64,000 nt of DNA, taken from Capitella teleta. Taxonomy: Eukaryota; Annelida; Polychaeta; Capitellidae. The first letter of the stretch is position 1. Each line of letters starts with the position of its first letter. The stretch lies in assembly GCA_000328365.1 (NCBI GenBank), contig KB306460.1, positions 136,163-200,162 of the forward strand, in the 5' to 3' direction. The position numbers were made by a program, and so were the translations under genes. Shown here in pieces: positions 28,020 through 39,689 of the stretch. The notes beneath the pieces were generated by a model. It was not told the origin of the DNA. It was given only the letters and a program-made list of their open reading frames with translations, and searched no databases.

Positions 28020-31000
28020 ATGGCTGACGGCTATGGCAAAATGACCGTGGGTCAGCTGAAGGAGGAACTCGTGCGACGTGAGCTGGACACGTCTGGCAAG
28101 AAGGCTGATCTGGTGGCACGACTCACAGAAGCGGATGAAGGTGAGGAAGGTGAAATCACTGAGCTGAGGTTGATTTCTTTGTATTTCAGTTGCAACTGAA
28201 GAACCTGCTGTTGAGGCTACGGAAGAAGATGCAGGCGGGGAGGTTGCTCAAGTTGAGGAAGGGATGGAAGAGGGAGGGTCCTCCGAACAACCTGCTGAGG
28301 AGGAACCAGGAGAGGAGGAGGCGGCTATGGAGGAAGAGGAAGCCACCGAGGGCACGTCCACTGCTGAGGAAACAGCAGAGGAGAGCAAGGAGCGGGAAGA
28401 TGGGGAGAATGGAGACCAGGCAGAGGAAGCTGTTGAGACTCAAGCAGGAGACGAGCAAGAGTTTGATGACGATCTCTCTTACGAAGGAGTGAATGAAGCA
28501 AAGAAGCAAGAGGGTGATGGGACTGAGGGAGACGACGGAGAGGAGAAGACAGAGGCCGATAACGGAGAACCCAAGGAGTACGAGGATCTCGACAGCGATC
28601 GTGAGTGACTCGGGTTTTTTGTTTTTCCGTAATAATCTTGATAAAATTTTGCAGCTAATTTTATTTTCATCAAGTGGGCAGACAACAAGAACATCTGTAT
28701 TCCTATGCGGGATCAAATCCGCACTGGTGCGTTTTTTTCTAAGTATCTCTCTGAAGTGAAGACTGTTTTTTTTCTTAAATCTACAGAGGTGCTAGCTGAA
28801 ACGGAAGAGCGTTCAGTTGCCGTCTTCCCGATCGTTATTGAAGATCTGACGCTGCCCAGCGTCACAGGCCTGCTGCAGCAGTGTCTGCATTTCAACATCT
28901 GCTTCAGGTCATCCGTCAGTCAGACCGATAAAAGCGAGCAAGGGTGGGTTCACATCTCGTGTTTGCCGTTCTCTCATCAGCGCCGATCGCAGGTGTTTGG
29001 AGCTGATGTTTCGGACGTCAGAAGAAGCCCAACAAGTCTGTGAATCTACGCAAGATATGCGCGAAGGCTGCGAAATTAAGCATCTCGGTTGCCCCGAGAG
29101 CAAAAGTAAGAAGTGGTGTTTATGTGGGAATGCATTGATTTGTAACTTCCACAGAACTCTACCATGAGTGGCAGAAAGATAACCAGAAAGCGGCCGAAGC
29201 AGGAACCTCAGGTGCGTGGGTTTTTTATTAAAGAAACCTGTAATGGGGGAAATGGGGTTTTTTCTTCTTAAAGTGTTTTTACCGTTAAAATATTTATAAA
29301 CTTTTCTTGAAAAAAAAAAAATTTACAAGAGAAAAAAATGGCATATCTGATTTGTGATCTGATACTGTGCTTGGGAATATGATGGGACACAGCAAAATCA
29401 CTGGCCGTTGCAGGAAATATTTTGTTCTTGAAGTCGTAGAAGTATTTTTTGTCTTTTTCTGGCGCTTTGGTTGCTCCTGGTTTGGCGTGCCAGCTGAAAC
29501 GCAGTGAACTATCTCCCAAGCACAATTCTCTCTCAACCCTAAAGTGACTTGACTTAGCATGGGAAAACCCTTCTCTTACAGATTCTATTCTCAATCGCTT
29601 ATTGTTTGTGGGCAACTTGCCGCCCAACACAGAAGAAACGCAGTTGCATGAAATGTTTGCTGATGGCAACAGAGCCATAATGGCACGAACCGAGGACAAA
29701 GAGCAGCGCGGGTAATTGTGGCCGAGGCACGAACAGCGCCACGCGGCTGGGCACACCATGGCATTGGGTGTGGCCCCCCCACACCCACCATTACCACCTC
29801 CTTGTTGGCATATTTCGATTTGCTTTCGTGTCAGCAACTTATGTTATCTTTTTCAATATGCTGACATTGAAGTATGGCAAGGAGTCCAATTGCCATTTCT
29901 ACCTCATACTGTTCACAGTCTTTGCATGCCTGCAGAATAGCTGCCTTGTGCGATTATTTTACGTGTCATCCCCGTAGAGGGTCAGCACTTTTTAAGTTTT
30001 AAACGTTATCTATTTATCTTTTTTTTTTTTTTTTCTTTCAAGTAAATCGGAGGAAACCTGAGCGGGGTTTTATGGGATGGTTGTTGTTCTGGGTCATGTG
30101 TAGTCATCCCCTGTTTTGTTCTTTTTAATTCATCTCTTTATTTTTGATTTCCTGCTCACTTTAAATTTAAAATTGCTAATTATCACTTTTTCTCACTAAA
30201 CACTGTAAAAATGTGAACTTGACCACAAAAAAAAACCTGAAACGCTCTCATTAAAAAAAAAAAAAAAAAATGAGTGGGAAATCAAAGAGTTTTCCAAGCG
30301 CTGACTGACTGGTTTATGTTGGTATATGTAGGTACGGCTACGTCCTATTTGAAACGGAAGCCCAGGTAGACGAGGCTGTTAAAGCCAACAAGGAAACAGA
30401 GTTGGAAGGACGCAAGCTGTGTGTCATGAAATGCGTGAAGGAGAAGCCAATGGGTTTGTTCATTATTGTGCCTGTCTTCTGGGCTTGACGTTTGACTAAC
30501 AGGCATGTTGAGTGACGCCCAGCGCGAAGGAATCGTCAAGAAGATCCGAGCCGTGAGGAACACGCTCAAGTACAGAGGCAACATGATGTCGTTTGAGGAC
30601 CAGCATTACCAGAAGACGGTGAGTCATAAATCTCCCTTGTGGCGCCCTTATTTTTCACTCTTGGCCTCCGCAGCTTCAAAGCCGACTGTTGGCTAAGTTG
30701 CGCGGTGACACTAACGTGCGACGTGAGCACGGCCTCTTGCCTCCGGACCGCATCAAGATGCTGGAGGAGAGAGACGCCAAGTACAAGGCCCAACAGCGGG
30801 ATAAACCAGAGGGTGCTAAGCCCATGGGGAGAGGCCGTGGTCGAGGGGGCCCCGGGTTTTCTCCAAGGGGATTCAGAGGCGGCCGTGGCGGTGGATTTCC
30901 TCGTGGAGGAGGCGGAGGAGGAGGAGGAGGAGGCCAATGGGGAGCTCCTGGTCCGAGAGGGGGCTGGGGAGGACCTCGTGGAGGGGGAAGAGGTAACATG

Positions 31001-31357
31001 GCGATGGCCATGGATCTGCTGCAGAACATCAGTCATGCATTGGGAGGCAGAGGGGGAGGGAGGGGAGGAAGAGGAGCGGCTGCAGCAGCAGGAGGTCACT
31101 CAGGGCAGCAGCAGGGAGGAGGAGGATTCCGTCATGGTCAAGAGAGCAGTGGACACTGGGGAGGTCAAGGTGGATACGGACAACAGGGTCAGCAGCAAGG
31201 CAACTGGAACAAGAGACGAGCGTCCAACGAGGGAGGCTACAACGACTGGAAGCGACCACGCACTGACGGATGGGGAGGAGGCTACTCGAGAGGAGGAGGC
31301 CGAGGAGGAGGGGGAAGTGGAGGCCAGAGGCAGCAGCAGCAGCACAATTGGTATTGA
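28020..31357 (+). CDS. SAP-acidic-RRM-RGG nuclear RNA/DNA-binding protein (SAFB/nucleolin-like)
   Basis: Ten exons join in frame to 652 codons: 28020-28140, 28190-28600, 28655-28726, 28787-28907, 28981-29105, 29155-29211, 29582-29711, 30332-30453, 30503-30618, 30674-31357. Residues about 7-42 form a SAP domain (MTVGQLKEELVRRELDTSGK), which binds AT-rich scaffold DNA. Residues 43-178 are almost continuous Glu/Asp/Gly. Residues about 205-285 look like a worn RRM (CLELMFRTSEEAQQV as strand 3). Residues about 305-385 are a proper RRM with RNP2 LLFVGNLP and RNP1 GYGYVLFE. A basic helix-rich linker follows, then an RGG/Gly-rich tail from about 475 ending in HNWY. SAP, acid block, RRM and RGG together suggest a chromatin-associated hnRNP-like protein. 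SAFB has SAP plus RRM; nucleolin has acid block, RRMs and RGG. I see no SPRY or P-loop domain, so not hnRNP U. A 5' UTR acceptor (TGCTCTGCTTCAG) just before the ATG implies an upstream exon. Confidence 0.9.
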
Positions 31358-31965
31358 TTCCGTGTGTCTAATAAGGTACGGGTTAAAAGTCATGACGCTG
31401 TACTCATTGTTGAATGTTGCTTTTTGTTTTGTTCATTTGCAGAGTGATGGCAGTGTGAGTGTTTTAACCTGATGGCATCAAAGGACTTGTTTGTTGTCAA
31501 ATGAACTTCTTATTTCTTTGTTTTTTCTTCTCATTTTTCTATTCTCTTTATGGCTTTTAATATTGTGTGTTAGTTGAGCTGGCAAATGAAGTGCAGTTGA
31601 TTGAAGTACGACTCAATTCTCCTGAGTTAGTTCTCTCTTGAGATGTACGACGTACGTGTGCTTCATTATTTTATTTGCTTTCATTATGTGAATATTGGAT
31701 ATATAAACGAATTATATAGCTGTATTTGGGTCTGTTCTCTTTTTCATTCCCTTGACTGGTATACTTATTAAAGCAATCACTGCCACTGACAACATACACT
31801 GTAAATATAATCCCAAGCATTGAACCATAAATACTCATACAGATTACTATAGTGTCTTTCATAGAACTATCTCACCCGATGCCACTCGTATTCTTGTAGC
31901 TATGCTGACTGTTGTTTTAAGCATTACTTAACTAAGGGCCAGCCCCTCCGGCTGGTTTAAAGGGC
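31358..31965. other. 3' UTR and flank of the SAP/RRM gene
   Basis: No gene seen. Possible splice sites (GGTACGGG just after the stop, TTTGCAG at 31435-31441) hint at a 3' UTR intron, which I cannot prove. Confidence 0.35.
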
Positions 31966-31966
31966 G

Positions 31967-32215
31967 ATGTTTGTGGAGTCGGGTCGTATTGGGAGTCAGG
32001 CTGACTTGCTCTCAGCTCAATGCACTGTTTGTGACCGAGACAATACCTTATACGGTCATTATGCTGCTAAACTTGATATTTGTGCTACATGTACTAAAAA
32101 CTGGCTCAAGTCTGTTCTGAAAGTTGGAAGGCAAGGCTTTGAACATGCTGGGGTTCGAGGGCTACAATATTTACTCACTAATCATTATATATTTGATAAT
32201 ATGTATTTATTCTAA
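31967..32215 (+). CDS. Small ORF with a C4 zinc-finger-like motif
   Basis: 82 codons from ATG, no homologue recognised. It holds CTVCDRDNTLYGHYAAKLDI then CATCTKNW: two CxxC pairs 16 residues apart. The 'CxxC...YGHY...CxxC' layout loosely recalls the first finger of a nuclear-receptor DNA-binding domain, but the spacing is longer than the usual 13 and nothing like a second finger follows. It may be a single exon of a larger gene, a transposon scrap or chance. Confidence 0.25.
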   Translation: MFVESGRIGSQADLLSAQCTVCDRDNTLYGHYAAKLDICATCTKNWLKSVLKVGRQGFEHAGVRGLQYLLTNHYIFDNMYLF

Positions 32216-32298
32216 TTGTGCATCAAAGAATGGGAAGCATACTAGTAGCACATAGCTTGATGAAGCCGAAATTTTGTGCCTGAAGTTCCCTGTGCATG

Positions 32299-34011
32299 TT
32301 ATCCAGGCTTCATTTCTTGAGGCACCACGCACAAGTACCTTTGTAACACCAGAGGAAGAGGCAAAGATTCGCACACCGAATGCAGGTCGCAATTGTCTGT
32401 AGAATGTCTAGTCATATTGCTGGATAGTTTCTCTCGGATTGCTCGCCGACACAATTGCTTCAGAGTTGGCGTCGTTCCATGGTGAAGCAGGGCTCGTGCG
32501 ATATCCGGCACCAATTGTTTCAGGCGCTTGTTGCTGTCAATGTCCACACACAGTGAATAACGAGCCAACCAATCCATATGTACATGAATATCTTCATCAA
32601 TGATAAACCGTAGGGCATCCATAGCTTCCTTGTCTGATGAGCGACTGATGGTGTCTAAGAGGCTCCTTATTATGCCATGGATGGAATGGTCGATGAAGGT
32701 CACATGCTTGAGACACGCAATGCAGAAGAATGCAGGAGACAGCATGCCTCGACGGAACAGAGATGCAAATAAAGTTATCAAGTGCGACTTTCCAGCTCTG
32801 TGCTGCGTTTTGTTGTGGCTGTTGTACGCTAGTTGTAAGCAACTCAGGTGGTTCCCTCCGTGGAGGTGGGTGACGTAGAAGGCTGGAGAACCGTGGTCGA
32901 GCAGCAGCTGAGCGGTTGTGAAGTTGCCCGCCCTCAGGGCGCTGTGTAAAGGCAAACTGCCCTCTTTGCTGGAACATCTCAGAAAGCGTTGCGATTCAGG
33001 TTTCATTCTGAGGATTCGCTCTGTGACTTGGTCTGCCAGTTCGTTGAGCTTAGCGGAATAGTGGAGAATTGTGTTACCGTCTTTTGTTTCCAAATCCAAT
33101 TTGAGATCATCTTTGGATAGTAAGGCGTCCAGTATGGTCAGTCGGTCAGCTGGTGCGGAGAACATGGCATAAAATAAAGCGGACATCATGCTTTCATCCA
33201 CTGCGTTCACATTGGCACCGTGCTTGACCAGCAGACCAGCAACCAGCGCCGAGTGTCGGATGGCCAAGTGCAGTGGCCAGTACACCTGACCATACGGCGT
33301 CTGGTACACAATGTTGGCATCGGCACCAGCCGACAAGAGTTCCTCGACAATTCTAAGCAAATGCATCGACTCGTCACCGGCCATTCTTTGCTGTAGTCCA
33401 ATCACAAGAGGGGTTCTACCAGAGGCGTCTTTCCTGTTAGGATCGGCGCCATGGCAAAGCAGAAATCGCACCGTGTTTAAATCCGGTGGCGACTGACACA
33501 TTAGGTGCAGGGCAGTTCTGCCAGAGCCATCCATCATGACCTGGTTGACCTCGTCACCACACGTGACTAAGTTCCTCATCAGCTTACGAACCTTGCCCTG
33601 AACGAGCGCCTCCTGCCGGCGTCTCGTTCTTGGCGACACCGTCGTCGTTCCCTCCAGACGCTTATTACAAATGCTCATCGTCGTCTGCAGCAGCGTATGC
33701 CCTCCCGTCTTCCGGATACCCGATATCCTCTCACCCAAGTCCGGAATACTCCTGACGAGGTCGCTCATCGCACGCCTGCAGGCCAAGCGCAGCACGTCGT
33801 CTCCTAGGGACTGGTTGTTGTTTTGATTGCATGTACACAGCAGTTCAATGGCCGTGTGTTCCATGTTAGAATCGATTGCCGTCTCGATCAGGTGCTCAGA
33901 CAGCAGCATGCACGTACCTTGATCGCGCGCTGCGTGGATGATCTGACATGCCTTCGTCTCATCCCGGTAGCTGATGGCCTCCTGCAGTCCTTCCACCAAT
34001 GCTTCTCCCAT
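32299..34011 (-). CDS. Ankyrin-repeat and SOCS-box protein (ASB-like), single coding exon
   Basis: 570 codons without an intron, in a region where neighbours have many. ATG 34011 is the first in frame (MGEALVEGLQEAISYRDETK); the frame is open a little further upstream but without ATG. Ankyrin repeats occupy about residues 150-400: GRTALHLMCQSPPDLNTVRF, ADPNRKDASGRTPLVIGLQQ, GANVNAVDESMMSALFYAMF, LETKDGNTILHYSAKLNELA, EGSLPLHSALRAGNFTTAQL. The last 45 residues match a SOCS box: TPTLKQLCRRAIREKLSSN with LPLPLVLQRYL, the BC-box Leu-Cys and the 'LPLP' Cullin-5 box core. Family knowledge: such proteins are substrate receptors of Elongin B/C-Cullin 5 ubiquitin ligases, the ankyrin stack choosing the target. 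Substrate unknown. The missing introns suggest an old retrocopy or simple intron loss. Confidence 0.88.
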   Translation of the reverse strand: MGEALVEGLQEAISYRDETKACQIIHAARDQGTCMLLSEHLIETAIDSNMEHTAIELLCTCNQNNNQSLGDDVLRLACRRAMSDLVRSIPDLGERISGIRKTGGHTLLQTTMSICNKRLEGTTTVSPRTRRRQEALVQGKVRKLMRNLVTCGDEVNQVMMDGSGRTALHLMCQSPPDLNTVRFLLCHGADPNRKDASGRTPLVIGLQQRMAGDESMHLLRIVEELLSAGADANIVYQTPYGQVYWPLHLAIRHSALVAGLLVKHGANVNAVDESMMSALFYAMFSAPADRLTILDALLSKDDLKLDLETKDGNTILHYSAKLNELADQVTERILRMKPESQRFLRCSSKEGSLPLHSALRAGNFTTAQLLLDHGSPAFYVTHLHGGNHLSCLQLAYNSHNKTQHRAGKSHLITLFASLFRRGMLSPAFFCIACLKHVTFIDHSIHGIIRSLLDTISRSSDKEAMDALRFIIDEDIHVHMDWLARYSLCVDIDSNKRLKQLVPDIARALLHHGTTPTLKQLCRRAIREKLSSNMTRHSTDNCDLHSVCESLPLPLVLQRYLCVVPQEMKPG

Positions 34012-34044
34012 ACTTGCACACTTACACTCAGATGTTTGTTGCAC

Positions 34045-34998
34045 AAGCGATTACGTTGAACGCATCGTGCTGCTTGCAGTTCTGATTCGGCGCGATTTAA
34101 AACTCTGCTGTTGTTGTTGCTGCGGAGGCTGCGGAAGCTGAGAATACATTCCTCGTCTCATCTTAATTGCTGCTCGGCGGGCCTCGATGTACCTCGGCCT
34201 AGATTGCAGACTTAAAGAGGTCGGCGCAGAAGCCGGAAAGCGTGTGGTCCAAATTTAGCATTACATGTATACATGGGTTTAGTGGATATACATGTTATGA
34301 GTGTTGTTGTGATTTCTGATATCTAGCTCTCGCGTATCCGTGTTCAACTGTAATCAGATAATTATAATGCATAAACAGGTCGATGGTCTTAAGACGCTTA
34401 TAGGCCCGGACATATACTTATATAGAAGCAAGCCTTATCGGCTTAACTGCCTATGTTGACAGGCATACATCACATGAGATATCAAGTACTAGTGTTAGTA
34501 TAATAGCAAGCTATTATATATTTATAACTTACAATCTTCTCAGTTACTTTACGCATGCGTGTTGTAGTGGGTACTGGCCATGCATGCAACCAGCGAGTAT
34601 CGTCTTTCACCACTCATTAAACTAGTTTTATCATGTTATGGTGCGCAATTATTTACGGGCATAATACAGTTGTATACGTGTATATGTGTTAGTACATGAA
34701 CAAGATCGCATAGAAAATGTTCATAAACTGTTAGCACCAGCTGTAGTTCTCATTTTGATCAGTCAGGATTTTCGAAAGTCACATTTGGTACATTCAAAGC
34801 AGCCAATAAATTCAAAATTGTTCTCTGAGCAATCAGCCTTTATATTGGTATATAGCTCGAGCCGCTCTCGAGTGGCTTCATTTTATCGGATGCAGGTGTT
34901 AAATTATTAAATTTAAAGGAGAAAAAAAAAAAGGTTCTAAATAATGCATAGAACCGTAATTAAAGTTACCGTATATCTATACAAGTATACGTACGTAA

Positions 34999-35034
<36 letters not shown>

Positions 35035-36711
35035 CACTGCATGAATTCCAACGCTATTTTCTCACCTTTTTTTTCTTAAACCAGCATTTCCTAGATATGC
35101 AACGTGATCCAGGGGTGGTTAATATGCACATATATTCATTTTCCCAATTCTACATTTTCTCTTAGCCAATCAAGAGCATGCATTGATACGTTAAATGATG
35201 AATATTCACTGCACAATACGATGCCTGGATATGATGGGCATTACACGATGTATTTGGAAGATTGTGATAACATTTTATGAAAGATTGGTAATCAGACTAT
35301 AAGTACCATAGATATGGAGAAAAGCTTCTTCCTGTTATTGTGCAAGATGAGATATCGGCCTATCTCCCCATTGTGAAAATAAATGGTCATAGCGTGTCCC
35401 CAATGAAGCTGAGCCATTCGTAGTTTCGTACGAATTAAAAAAATATACGTCTATCCGACATATAACTCATACTGTAAAGTGAGTAAAAATATAGAGAAGA
35501 TAAAACCAGATCCACTTTTGTTGAAGAGTAATTAATTTGTAATTGATTTTAGTAATTGATTTTAGGTGAGCCGAAACCGTAATCGAGTGGACAAATGAAA
35601 GGGTTGCCATGGCAGCGGTTGGCGCGTAAGGACCACTCACAATGAGCAATGTATCACCTTGTATAAGGACTGGAAGAATCTCATCTCCATATCTATGATA
35701 CGTACAGCATAAAAGTTAAAGATTATGTGAAGTTCAATAATAAAATATATAAATATATTGAGAATGCCCTACATGTACTCTTCAACGATGAAGATCGTAA
35801 AATAGAAGAAAATGACACCAAGGTCACCTAAGAATAAACGAGATGTCACCTCGGCATCCCAACATAACAGGTTAAGTAATAGATATACCAAGGCAGTAAT
35901 ACATCAGTCAAATATGTAATTTTACTGACAAGCCATGTCTCAGTAACCCTCAATCACCGAGTTAAAAGCAAACTTGTGTAAGAGTATTTTTATTCTCTTC
36001 ATCATCAAACAGAAATGAATTGCATGTATATTTAGGTGCAAAAGAAACGCCATGATCTATATTTGGCTTAATATTTAGTTAATTCATGTTTGGATCTACA
36101 AGAAATGGCACTCTGGAGAAGGCTGTCGGCTTCCTGAAGGGTATATATAGTATCTAGGAGCGTGGAGTTGATCTAATTAAGGGTCACAAACCGCCAAATC
36201 GGATACAGTGTTTCAACTACACAACAATTGCGTTATCGAGCACAGAAACCAAGTCAAAAACCAAGAAAAAAACCCCGGAATGTGGTGTTGACATAAACAA
36301 AGAGTTGTTTCTCTTGCACCTAAGTATACATTGATCAACACTGGAATTAATAAAATGGAATTAATAAAAAATGGAAGCATACTGGAATTAACACACAAGT
36401 CTGATGACTGAAATCAGAAACTTTTGAAGATTTCTAAACTGCAATCAGTAATAAATAAATTCAGTAGACAAGAATGTTATGTTTTCTATAAGATCTGAAT
36501 CTGCATAATCAACGAACGGGGACTACAAAATTATGAGCAGATTTCATTTAAACATTACCAGATAACAATAATACAAGATATGTTTATCTAGAAATCACAA
36601 TCTTGGCCAGAGTAACAAGGTCTGACTGTAAGTTAACTTGGCTTCATATCTCATAATAAAATCTGCTCTCTGTCCAATGAATTGTTATCAGTTCTATTCA
36701 ATCTAGCCCAA
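34045..36711. other. Intergenic, no gene seen
   Basis: 2.7 kb between the ASB gene and the pogo MITE. AT-rich, with a poly(T) run at 34999-35032 and a repeat shared with 46700 (see 35555-35650). Open frames of about 60-75 codons have no recognisable content. The first 150 bases, with moderate GC content, should hold the ASB promoter. Confidence 0.45.
35555..35650 (-). repeat. Dispersed repeat, copy 1 (GTTGCCATGGCAACC core)
   Basis: Minus strand reads GTGGTCCTTACGCGCCAACC then GCTGCCATGGCAACCCTTTC and a CGGTTTCGGC segment. The plus strand at 46705-46800 carries the same order of phrases. A non-coding interspersed family. Confidence 0.55.
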
Positions 36712-36713
36712 TA

Positions 36714-37419
36714 CAGTCAGACCCTGTTAATCCGCCCTCCTCCGTTCCCAAGGAAACAGACGGAATAACGAAAAGGGCGGATAACCTGTTGGACCACAAA
36801 TAAATGGAAATTAGATGCCGTACAAAATCCCATGTACCATTAGGTTACAATTGTGTAGTGAGTAGAGACAATAACTGAAGGATGGTCATTGTGGGCTCTC
36901 ATTTTATGCATGTCATGATGAGTACATGGATCAGCTCCAACTCTCCCAGTTTCAATTCCACTCGATTCCATGATCTCCACTCACAACTCCCGTCGTTCAT
37001 TCTGCTCATGAACATCGCCTAACTGACCAATTAAATTGAAAGTAAGCCATCCAAGCAGAAGTTAAGGAAATCGAGACAGCGACGATGCCCGCATTTGATT
37101 CATTTGTTTAAGTAACTTCTTAAACATTGAATGGGAGGAGAGGCACCATTTGCTGTTTAATTGACCAGACTTGAAAGCTTTCAAATCGCTGACAATTGAT
37201 GTGTCGTGTCTTATGCTTGATATTTTGAAAGGCGGATTACATATGTAATTTATAATGGTACAGTGCAGATTTGTTCCTGAGAATCATGGTCGGAGGCAGA
37301 TTAACGAAAAGGGCGGATTACATGACACAATTAACATCACAAACGATTCATCCCTGGGATTTTGAGCGGATTACGAAAAGAGCGAACTACATGACGGCAG
37401 ATTAACGGGGGTCTGACTG
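36714..37419. mobile_element. pogo/mariner-type MITE, complete
   Basis: Begins CAGTCAGACCCTGTTAATCC and ends with the inverse, GATTAACGGGGGTCTGACTG, flanked by TA on both sides, which is the target duplication of the Tc1/mariner/pogo superfamily. 706 bases, no transposase. The interior repeats phrases such as GGCGGATTACATGAC and CGAAAAGGGCGGAT, which look like multiplied sub-terminal repeats. A right-end fragment of the same family lies at 14449-14792. Confidence 0.9.
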
Positions 37420-37569
37420 TACACATGCAGCTTCACCGACTGTCGCACATATACTCTGATGAACTTATTTTTTTAGATACTCCGAGAGTATCAAACTCAC
37501 AGCCTCACTTACTAAACAACCAAGGATTCTTTTGAAACAAAAATAGATTTATTAAATTTTTGTCAGGGC

Positions 37570-39598
37570 TCAGCTGAGAAGTCTGCAATCCAACATCGAA
37601 GTAAACTGCACAGTCATCTGTAGAATAAATTGATAAAAATCGGATGCAAAATGAGAAAATTATGCTCACTTGATTCTCATCCTCAGACTCAACATTTGTC
37701 AGAATTTCTCCTTCTGTCTCAAGTGTGATATCAAAACGACCTAACTTTTTCTTATCTGCAATATATTGTTCATTCAATAAGCAATGTCATTGGATTTGGT
37801 AGTAAATAAGATAACTAAAACAGAAGGTATAAGAAATACATAAAATTGATAAAATACATGTAACTCCTTACCACCATTGCTTGTCAGCAATTGTACAGTA
37901 ACAGAGCCTTGAGTCGGATTATAAGACAAAACTCTCGCTTCTTTGTATGAGGACACCTCTGGAGTATAATTCTCAGTCATTTCAACAATCTGAGAGAACA
38001 AAATAAATAGTTGGTAGTACACATATATATCACAAGAGCACTCACTTTAAAAGCAATGTGATCTCCTGCTCTGGGAATTCCAGACACATCTTTGAGCACC
38101 GGATGACCCAAATAATCCTTAACCGGACACTCAACCCTGGGAGCTGAGGCTTTGCGCTGATTTCCATTCTGCAATAAATTGCAAAGTTATTTTTTTTTTC
38201 AATATAGTTGAGACTTCAAGATACCAACCTCTGCAGGGATAACAGAGATATCAGAAACTGTGTCATTGGCCCGGTTTCGATTCCGCTTGAAGACTTGCAC
38301 GTCGGCAAAAACGCCCTTTTTCTTCCGACCTTTTGGATGAGGATCCAAGGGCGTTGAACTCATGAAAGTTGGAGTGGGATTCTGAGCAACCTCTTTAGCG
38401 AATGACGGCACAGAATGATCGTCCTGCGTGAGGGGTGGGGCTTGAGTCTCCGGCGGTGAGCCCTCATCTTCTGATTCAGAATTGAATCGAATATGTTTAT
38501 GCTGTCCGTTTGTTTGTTTATCTGGTCTCGCTCGCTTATTTTTTGGGAGAGAAAAAAACTCGTTTCCCCTTGCGTTGCCTTTGGACCAAGGATACTCTGT
38601 AACAGTGACTGATTTATCCGAGGCAACAGGAGCAGGCGCGGCCTTCTCTTCCGAATTCCCTTTTTTTCCTCTTCCTCTTCTCCTATTTCGACACCTTTTC
38701 TTCGGTTCATGGCTTGTATTTGTTTCCATTGCTTCTTCGCCAGCATCCTTCTCAGGAGACTTCACTGCAATCGTTACAATATTGACGGATTCTTCTTTAG
38801 AGGGAAGAACTACTTCCTCGGATTCCACAGAACTTGGAGAAGGTGATGGAGCAGGCCGTTTGACGGTATCCTTCGGAACAACACTTGATTTCGAAGCTAC
38901 CGATTTGGATGATGCACATTTGGGAACTTCCAGCACATCGTCAGATGTACTAGATTCAGAGCTGTCAGAATCTGAACTTGAGTCTTCATCTTCTGTTTCC
39001 ACTGTGGCCTCTTGCGAGAGTGATTCAGCCTTTGAGAGAGCTGATGGTAGTGTCTTCTGTGTCGTCACAGGTCTGGCAGAAGGTAGGCTCAAATCTGATG
39101 ATAAATTTTGACAGCCACTCACTCTGAGAAGAGTAAAATATGAAAAAAAAATAACAGATGATCACGCTAACCAGTTGTCAGTTGGTAATTCAATTAATAT
39201 TGTAGGTAATTAATTATCAATTGAAATGTTATGAATATTATGAACAAGCCTAAAAAATAAAAAAATAAATTGACAACAAGCCAGTAATTAACATGACGGA
39301 AGTCATGCATTTCTCGGAATCAACCGCGATTCTTCGTTTGAACTCACCGGACTTCATCGCCGTCACGAAGCAACTGAACGCTTTCCCAAGACGGCAGAAC
39401 GTAGCCATCGAGTTGCAAAACCAATTCCTGATTACAAACTAATTCAAAGCGCCGGCGCAACTCCGCCTCAAAGTCTAATATCGTGTCTAAATATTTGAAG
39501 TTTATCATAAACCAACTCTTGAGGGGTTTTTGAGCCGGAAATCCATCTAAATTACTGAAACTCAGGCGAATTCGCACATTGCCTGTGGGCGCCGCCAT
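37570..39598 (-). CDS. COIL: Coilin, Cajal-body scaffold protein
   Basis: Six exons, 39598-39348, 39123-38229, 38168-38046, 37989-37872, 37755-37670, 37617-37570, join in phase to 506 codons (human coilin 576). N-terminal residues 1-85 match the coilin self-association domain (MAAPTGNVRIRLSFSNLDGF, LDGYVLPSWESVQLLRDGDE). The middle, about 86-380, is disordered, rich in Ser/Glu with a basic cluster (KKRCRNRRRGRGKKG) likely to be a nuclear or nucleolar signal. The C-terminal part, about 400-490, is the coilin Tudor-like domain: GDHIAFKIVEMTENYTPEVS, YKEARVLSYNPTQGSVTVQL, KKKLGRFDI. Family knowledge: coilin nucleates Cajal bodies, where snRNPs and snoRNPs mature. The final 16 residues are short and not conserved-looking. 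The gene starts 2 kb from a CR1 LINE. Confidence 0.93.
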
Positions 39599-39689
39599 AT
39601 TGATTTTGTATACAGAAAGTTACATACTGATAAAATGTATGTACTCAATCATAATTTACCTGAATTTACCAGAACCGTGGACAAGCCAC

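Noticed and set aside
30639-31472. 277-codon Glu/Val-rich frame and antisense Ser/Leu-rich frames
   Set aside because: Shadows of the Gly/Arg-rich exon of the SAP/RRM gene in other frames.
38482-39111. 209-codon plus-strand frame
   Set aside because: Antisense of the low-complexity coilin exon.
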